Shown: positions 57,975-64,000 of the stretch, in pieces
Numbering within the stretch: the stretch's first letter is position 1
Layout: every line of letters starts with the position of its first letter
NCBI RefSeq assembly: GCF_024139115.2
Contig: NC_085140.1
Span: forward strand, 338,148,966-338,212,965
Source: Armigeres subalbatus
Taxonomy: Eukaryota > Arthropoda > Insecta > Diptera > Culicidae
Direction: 5' to 3'
DNA length: 64,000 nt
Made by a program: the position numbers and the translations under genes
Notes under the pieces: generated by a model
Seen by the model: only the letters and a program-made list of their open reading frames with translations
Databases searched by the model: none
What the model was told of the DNA's origin: nothing

Positions 57975-58200
57975 CCGTCGTGCGGGGCTTCTTTTGAAAA
58001 ATAAGGGGCTACTTTGGACATTTTAAAACAAGAATTATAACGAAAATTACTATAAAATTGTCATTATCACCAATCGGGTGTCTTGTTGATAGTTGGACGG
58101 CAACTTTCTGTTACAAATTTGGTATTTTTTCCGTTTAGATTTTTCAAAAAATTAAAAATCCAAAGTAGCCCCCGGAATCAAAAGAAGCCCCGCACGACGG
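57975..58200. mobile_element. 226-bp MITE with perfect 23-bp ends, TA target
   Basis: Both ends read ccgtcgtgcggggcttcttt inward, followed by tg; similarity resumes at ggggctactttgga. TA flanks both sides (57973-57974, 58201-58202). No coding frame. The well-preserved ends suggest a fairly recent insertion of a Tc1/mariner-type MITE. Confidence 0.9.
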
Positions 58201-58214
58201 TACCTAATTAGCTT

Positions 58215-60530
58215 GATCATTAGAAAAAAATACGCTGGAGAACCTCTCGGGACAAATGGAAATCGAACACTGAGGAAACTCGATTAAATATCCGCTGCAA
58301 ACCACCTAAAGCTCCTTCCTGACCGTAATTCGAACGATGATGCTTTGGCCTCAACATGACATTGTTACGTAGAGCTCTCGGACGGGCGTTCAGGTTAATA
58401 AGCTCAAGAAGAACCTGTGAATCAACCCTGCCTTGTAGGACATCAGCGATGGTCAATGCTCTGGTGACGTCCCTTCTAACTCGCAAAGTGTCGAGGTTGA
58501 TCAGGCGACAGCGGCTCTCGTAGCTTGGTAACCGGAAAGGGTCACTCCAGGGCAGCCTCCGAAGAGCGAATCGAAGGAAACGACGCTGGACGGATTCCCG
58601 TCGAAACACAACGATATATGCGATATGCTGTATTGTAAGCCAGTTGTGAATCCAGAATTACCCCGAGATCCTTCACGTGATTCACACGCTAGATTGTCGT
58701 TCCTCGCAATTCATAGTCGAAAATAATTGGCTTTTTCTTTCGAGGAAAAGTAAAAGTGGAACACTTTGCCGGGTTGATCACTATCCGATTCAATGAACAC
58801 TAATTGGCGACGGTGACGATTTGGCTTTGCAGCTGTACACGATCTGTGTATGAACGGAACCGTGGACGTTCGATGACAGAATTCACATCGTTGTAATAGA
58901 GCAGGAAAATCAACGGTCCAAGTTACTGCCCTTCGGAATAACAGAAGTGGCGTTGAACCTGGGTGAATAGCAGTCTTCTAAAGCAACTGTTAGTTGCCGA
59001 TCCGTAAGATAGGAACGGAAGCAGCGTAGAAGATTGCCGTGGATTCCAATCCTCTCAAGCTTAGTGATTTCAATCTCATGGTTCACCTTATAAATATATA
59101 AATAATATCCATTTGATTTCGTTCTAATAAGCTGTCGGTAACATAAGAAGTAAGGCACAGCAGATTTGTCGTTGTGGATCGACCGAACCCATGTTGATCA
59201 TCGCTCAGGTGCTGCTTACAATGTAACAGCATCGGATCCATGACAACCAGTTCAAACAGCATTCAATGAAGTAATGCCTCGGCAGTTATTGACGTCACGC
59301 TTGCTGTCTTTCTTGTAGACTGGGAATATAGAGGAATATGAGGATGGAATCAAATCGGGGCCTGGGTGGAATGAGGGTTCCAGTTTTGATGCGACATTGG
59401 AATTCGTCGTGTTAGAATCATCCCCGCTGCTTTGTGACTTGATTTGTGACCGGAACATTATCTACGGCCAATGATATGTGATCGGCAGGGAGCTCTTCGT
59501 TTGAGAAAACGCTGGCGAACTTTGTAGAGAATAGACTGCAGATGTCTTGTCGTGTCGAGGCCGATAATTCGTCCAATACCATAGATGATGGCAATCCTTT
59601 CTCCTTGCGTTGTTTATTTACGTAACTCCAAAAGGATTTTGGATGTGATCGGAGTCTAGATTGAATTCCCTGTTCGTATCGGTGGTAAGAGCTCTTACTT
59701 AAGCGTTTGTATTCGTAGTTGAGCCTGACATAGTGTTGTTTGAGCGGGAGTGTACGATATTTGGTGAATCTTTTGAGGGCGACCTTCTTCGTTCTTTTCA
59801 GCGTACGTAACTCATTTGTCTCCCAAGGAACACGAGAGACATCGCGAGTGATCCTATTCGGGACATGCATAACTAAAACATAGGCCAAAGGAGCAGCATC
59901 AAAGCCGTTCACAAAGCAAAGATACAAAAAACGATTGTTTTCATTAGTCACGTAGTTAAGCTGGAACATATCTGCAGAACTGTAGCTGTCAATAAACGTG
60001 ATGGCTCCAGGATGAAAAGTAGAGAGCGCATAATTTGGACAGAGGAAACCACTTTGAATTGGAGTCCAAGCAACGCCCGCGAGGTCAAAGACCCCCAATA
60101 TCACAATTTCGTCGTCGCTGCTCGACGGTTTTTGAACGTGATGGATACCCAAACTTGTTCGACGGAATTCCAAGCGTCATCCTCGATTGCTTTCGCCTTT
60201 AGCCCGGTGCTAACAGCGACAAGCACTTTTCCTCTTATCTGTTGTTTGAGTAGTGGTCACATCGGAATACTTCGTAGCCGCCCCCGAAAACGTAACCAGA
60301 AAGCTTTCTATAATATAGCCATGTCTTAACAAACTCGATAATGTCGTAGCACTCGTCCAGAGCGGCTAGACGGTAGTCTTCAATAAGACTATTCATTCCT
60401 CCAACATTTTGGCAGTATATGCTGATATCGGAACTCGGGTATTCGGACGATGGAGCCCTGGAAATCGGAACACTATCAGTTAGGCTAATGATTGAGCTCT
60501 TATTGAGCGAGACCTCATCTCCCAACTCAA
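58215..60530 (-). pseudogene. CR1/L2-like LINE ORF2, degenerate
   Basis: Read leftward from 60530. An endonuclease N-terminus (DISIYCQNVGGMNSLIEDY, then a decayed TWL box, 60525-60235) is followed by the endonuclease tail and linker (60173-59418; PWETNELRTLKRTKK, FWSYVNKQRKEKGLPSSMVL, LFSTKFASVFSNEELP). Next come the RT start (FPVYKKDSKRDVNNCRGITS, 59340-59260) and RT palm pieces (VNHEIEITKLERIGIHGNLL, FRSYLTDRQLTVALEDCYSP, then VIPKGSNL, 59110-58915). The C-terminal domain (58609-58220) contains RRLPWSDPFRLPSYESRC and ends in FDFHLSREVLQRIFF. The YxDD box and neighbours are deleted and many frameshifts are present. The terminal T/A run near 58225 marks the 3' end. Confidence 0.85.
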
Positions 60531-60807
60531 ACGCAGGAGCGGGACGGCTGTTGGTCGCTGGCAGGAAGGGTTCGACTGCGTTGAGAGGCTTGCTTCAAGG
60601 TTGCGTCCCGATGTCTGACTTGTAGTTTCCAAGTGAGGTCGGCTGAACGAACAACTGAGCGCGAGAAAAGGATCAGAGAGCGGATTGTTCCGTGGTGCTG
60701 TGTACTTGCCTGTGGACGGACTTCGGAAGACCTAATCTCCCAACTCAGACGCAGGACCGGGACGGCTGTTGATCGCTGTCAGGAGGGCCTCGAATGGGTT
60801 GAGAGGG
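60518..60807. repeat. Direct duplication inside the LINE (60518-60594 and 60735-60807)
   Basis: Two ~75-base copies share atctcccaactca, acgcagga.cgggacggctgt, tcgctg.caggagg and gggttgagagg blocks at ~90% by eye. They lie between the ORF2 start and the ORF1 remnant, so they lengthen the ORF1-ORF2 junction. Confidence 0.75.
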
Positions 60808-61700
60808 ATAGAGGTTTTCTCAGCTAGCGGTAGTTTAATCTGAGTTCGCATGACGTACTGCCGACTCGTTTTTTGAATTAGGTTCGAATTGGCCTTCCGG
60901 CCAATACCATGAGTCACTGACTTCATTAGCTGCAGATTTGGGTACAGTTACTTTAAAGGACACGAAAGACAAATCGTTGATATGTTTTCCACGAGGAACG
61001 AGCTTTGTTACCTTTACGACGGATGAATTGAAGATATCCATTACGTGCTTCTTCACGTCATCTTCATTTTGAAAAAGTGCATATGCGCCATTCTACAACA
61101 TGCATGTTTTCCATTTCTTTGTTAAAGAGTTTTATGAGTACAATTCGTTAACACCATTTTGGAAAATGGTTAATACGTCACTTTTTCAGATTACGGCAGA
61201 TTAGTGGCAGCGTTACTATTCATCACTTTCATCGTCATGCGATTCGCATCATTTTTGGTGGAAGATGCAGATCTTACTTCTAGATCTTACTTAGCCGCGG
61301 AATGCCTAGAAGATGTCAGTACTAACCAACGGAGAAGATCGGCCACCAGGGTTTGAGTAAGAGCTGGGGACAGTGTTGGTAGGGAGAGCAGGGGTTGAGA
61401 CATTGATCCGGGATTTCTTCGGCGGCACTGTTTCAGAGCTGGTTGGTTGATGACCAACGATCTTAACCCTTTTGTTGTTGGACCCAACAATAAATTTTTC
61501 CGGAATGTCATCCAAAACATAGTCTAGGTTGAGCTCATCGATACTTTGGAGGAATGTGGTTTGATTGGTTACATTCATTGGTTTGGAGAGTAACTGGGAT
61601 CCGCACTCTCCGAAAAATTCTATTGATAATTTTCGAATGAATTTCGTATGAATGTCTGTGGGAGTTTCCAGAGAGGGGAGAGAGTACTTTCGAAGCATTT
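60808..61700 (-). pseudogene. LINE ORF1 (gag-like) remnant of the same element
   Basis: Two minus-strand pieces: 61698-61306, starting MLRKYSLPSLE, with a Ser/Thr/Pro-rich linker (KIVGHQPTSSETVPPKKSRI); and 61056-60835, with HINDLSFVSFKVTVPKSAAN and a WPEG.F ending. The FVSFKVTVP...WPxG signature is the C-terminal end typical of ORF1 proteins in CR1-type elements, which bind the element RNA. The region between (61060-61300) is scrambled and the frame does not connect. Confidence 0.7.
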
Positions 61701-61734
61701 TTTTTGGCGCTATCGCGGCGCGAATTTCTGATGC

Positions 61735-62350
61735 GAATTCGAGAGAATTTTCAATGGATGTCTGAAAATATTTTCGAATGAATTTCGAGAAGAATTTCCG
61801 GGAGAACTCTGTTGGGAATTTCCAGAAGAAATCGTATGGGAAGATCCGTAAGAATTTCTTGGATAATTTTAGGAGAAATTCCGGGGTGATTTTCGAAAGT
61901 AACTTTTGAGGAATTTTTGATAGAATTTTCGAATCAATTTCTGGTGGAGCATCTTAAGCAATTCTTGGGGGATCTCCCGAATGAATTACGGAGAAAATTT
62001 TCGCAGGAATTTCTGAAGGGAATTCCGAAGGAGTTCCGAGGGAATTTTTTGGAGACATTCATGAGGGCTTTTGCGAATCCACACTTCGGAAGAAGGGATT
62101 TCCAAAAGAATTTCTCTGTGAGTTTTGGAGGAGTTCCTAGGAGCGAATGGAGAATTATCAACGGATTTTTGGGGGTAAATCTTTTTTTTGGGGGATATCT
62201 GAAATAATTTTGGGGGAAATTTCAGAAAGGTTTCCGAGAAAAAAACTGAAGGAAGTATTGGGGGATATCCGGGGCAACTCCTGAGGGAATTTTTGGACAT
62301 TTGTTTCTGATGATTTTTACAGAATTTTCTGGGGAAATTTGCGCGAGAGT
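61735..62350. repeat. Foldback-type satellite arm, second copy
   Basis: Degenerate ggaatttccgaagg / gggaattcc-type ~12-bp subrepeats in one orientation only, as in the right arm of the 18361-21260 element. No terminal GGGCGTAGC motif is seen, so this is a lone arm or an independent array. The frames at 61917-62207 and in antisense are by-products. Confidence 0.7.
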
Positions 62351-62377
62351 TTCTTTAATGAAAAATTAATTACTTCT

Positions 62378-62465
62378 CTGCAGGGTTTGTCGAAATCGCT
62401 CTCACTAGATAACGAACGATAAAAGATAAGCGATAAAAGAGAGGCAAAAACTGTTTCGAATTATG
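62378..62465 (-). repeat. Inverted copy of the repeat at 1-90
   Basis: The minus strand reads gcctctcttttatcg, a short extra ttatcttttatc, ttcgttatct, gagagcgattt and aaaccctg, in the order seen at 28-82. Confidence 0.65.
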
Positions 62466-62947
62466 AAAAGACAAGAAAACAAGTTTATCAAACTTTGTGT
62501 ACAAGTGCGAAAAAAAAACAGAATTGGTTAAGCAGCCTCCACCGAGAAGTGATGACAAAATGCTTTGTTCTCGTTCATTTAGTGTTGGGCACCGCACAGT
62601 TGTGTAAAACAAGTTGAAATGCATCATTAGAGCCAGTCCCGCGTTTGGAGCTGTTTAAAATAAATTTGTCATGGGTTATAGCCCCGGGAATCAGGTCTTT
62701 ATAAAGACCGCTTGCGGAAAAAGTCTCTCATGGTATAGTACATATCGTAAATGTATAACAGAGATGATAAATTAGAGATTGCTTCATTCTCTTTTGGAAT
62801 CAATTCCTGCGCTTCGGGATACAGAATAATTAAGCCAAAATAAAAATAGTGTCCATAAATAAAAAAATATCCTAAAAATAATCAAATTTTGTTTATAAAA
62901 ACACATTTTATCTCAGGTGCAAGAACCTTTTCATGCTGTCGAACTCA

Positions 62948-63119
62948 TATAAAAGCTAGCTGAAGCGCGGCCTAATCGGCAGAGTTCGAAATCATTTCTT
63001 CATCGGGATTGTTGTGGAAGACAGTGAAGACAGGAAGACAGACACACTTCTATGAGGCAACCTTGAGCAGTTATTAATCAATACCATTTATAATATCCGA
63101 CCACAGTGAGATGGTAAGA
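62948..63119 (+). promoter_or_regulatory. Candidate TATA promoter and short first exon
   Basis: TATAAAAG (62948-62955) with an initiator-like cggcAGAG about 30 bases downstream (near 62979). About 130 bases later, ATG at 63111-63113 is followed directly by the donor-like GTAAGA. A one-codon first coding exon would be unusual, and a uORF (ATG at 63051) precedes it. The RTE fragment starts 40 bases further on. It could equally be the promoter of an unrecognised retroelement or chance. Confidence 0.25.
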
Positions 63120-63156
63120 ATTTCTGGAAGAATATCCGGAGGAGTTTTTTTTATTA

Positions 63157-64000
63157 TCAGTCTAAGGCCGGAGTGGCCTGTGCTGCACATAAAAGTCTTC
63201 TCCATTCAGATCGGTCCATGGCTGCACTTCGCCAACCACGCAGTCTGCGGAGGGTCCGCAAATTGTCCTCCACCTGATCGATCCACCTTGCCCGCTGTGC
63301 ACCTCGCCTTCTTGTTCCCGTTGGATCGTTGTCGAGAACCATTTTCACCGGATTACTGTCCGACGCGGTGTGAATGATGGATGGTTCTCCCAACAGCTGA
63401 TGCAACTCGTGGTTCATTCGCCTCCTCCACGTACCGTCCGCCATCTGCATCCCACCATAGATGGTACGCAGCACTTTCCTTTCAAAAACTCCCAGTGCGC
63501 GTTGGTCCTCCACGAGCATCGTCCAGGTCTCGTGTCCGTAGAGAACTACCGGTCTTATAAGCGTTTTGTAGATAGTCAGTTTGGTACGGCGGCGAACTCT
63601 ATTCGATCGGAGCGTCTTACGGAGTCCAAAGTACGTACGATTTCCAGCCACTATGCGCCTCCGAATTTCTCTGTTGGTATCGTTATCGCCGGTCACCAGT
63701 GAGCCCAAGTACACGAATTCTTCAACCACCTCGATTTCGTCACCACCGATAGAAACTCGTGGTGGGTGGCTTACATTGACCTATCTTGAGCCTCTTCCTA
63801 TCATGTACTTCGTCTTCGACGTGTTGATGACTAGTCCAATCCGTTTAGCTTCGCTTTTCAGTCTGATGTAGGCTTCCTCCATCCTCTCAAAGTTACGTGC
63901 CGAGATGAGCCAGACTAGGGCTGCAAGTCTCTATAATAAAGATAAAAAAAAGTTACGTGCCATGATATCAATGTCGTCGGCGAAACCAAATAACTGGACG
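63157..64000 (-). pseudogene. RTE ORF2 reverse transcriptase, C-terminal half, entering from the right edge
   Basis: On the minus strand: the catalytic box as FADDID (near 63970-63987), a 47-bp insertion (63902-63948), then RIGLVINTSKTKYMIGRGSR, an in-frame TAG (about 63786-63788), and a long open stretch of 190 codons (63729-63157) with VEEFVYLGSLVTGDND, EIRRRIVAGNRTYFGLRKTL, LTIYKTLIRPVVLYGHETW, TIYGGMQMADGTWRRRM and the RRGAQRARWIDQVEDNLRTL tail. This is the best preserved RTE piece in the window and serves as reference for the fragments at 16180 and 25515. The stop and the insertion make it inactive. Confidence 0.9.
63902..63948 (-). mobile_element. 47-bp 3' stub of a retroposon inserted in the RTE gene
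   Basis: Gagatgagccagactagggc, then tgcaagtctctataataaag and an A-rich tail, flanked by the 13-bp duplication AAAGTTACGTGCC (63889-63901, 63949-63961). The polyadenylation-like AATAAAG and A tail lie on the + strand, so the inserted piece points opposite to the RTE gene. The left/right A's of the duplication are ambiguous with the tail. Confidence 0.8.

Overview
The window is eukaryotic nuclear DNA, most likely from an aedine mosquito (Aedes). It is AT-rich and packed with transposon debris. The best species clue is a near full-length tRNA-derived SINE at 7471-7757 that I recognise as Feilai, a family described from Aedes aegypti. RTE-type, Jockey-type and CR1/L2-type non-LTR fragments and many MITEs with TA, TTAA or 8-bp target duplications fit the same source. 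I see no rRNA, no convincing functional tRNA gene, no CRISPR and no bacterial operon. Almost every long open frame is either transposon protein or an artefact of a tandem repeat.

Layout. 1-7.3 kb: a broken RTE element, a GC-richer possibly single-copy block (3.6-5.3 kb), an antisense RTE 3' fragment and a decayed second LINE. 7.4-12.3 kb: Feilai with a 10-bp target duplication, a tandem repeat, a 773-bp element with ~305-bp terminal inverted repeats, and small MITEs. 12.6-17.5 kb: a transposon-like unit holding a ~0.8-kb hairpin minisatellite, itself interrupted by a TA-flanked MITE, then a Jockey remnant and an RTE remnant. 18.36-21.26 kb: a complete 2.9-kb foldback-type element with a perfect 8-bp target duplication. 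22-28.8 kb: an LTR-like stretch, a perfect 113-bp-arm palindrome, a second tRNA-derived SINE with a 12-bp target duplication, RTE debris and a 110-bp-arm foldback. 28.9-31.5 kb: the best candidate for a host gene, a GC-rich leader-like region ending in a short first coding exon (31438-31501, + strand) with a good splice donor. 31.5-42.8 kb: repeats, a hAT-type MITE, a Tc1-like transposase relic containing a nested MITE, and GC-rich unassigned blocks. 42.8-48.5 kb: a second copy of the minisatellite-bearing unit, its array expanded to ~5.2 kb. 48.5-58.2 kb: MITEs, including an inverted pair of TTAA elements and a TA element with 25-bp perfect ends (counting the TA), plus unassigned sequence. 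58.2-64 kb: a ~3.5-kb degenerate CR1/L2-like LINE (minus), a second foldback-satellite arm, a candidate TATA promoter, and an RTE reverse transcriptase entering from the right edge.

There is no gene pathway to describe. The noteworthy biology is structural: foldback elements built from short subrepeats, a 23-bp palindromic minisatellite that expanded inside one transposon family while keeping its stems paired, and several hairpin-forming elements that are plausible small-RNA sources. Family names rest on recognition by eye, and boundaries given without a target duplication are approximate.
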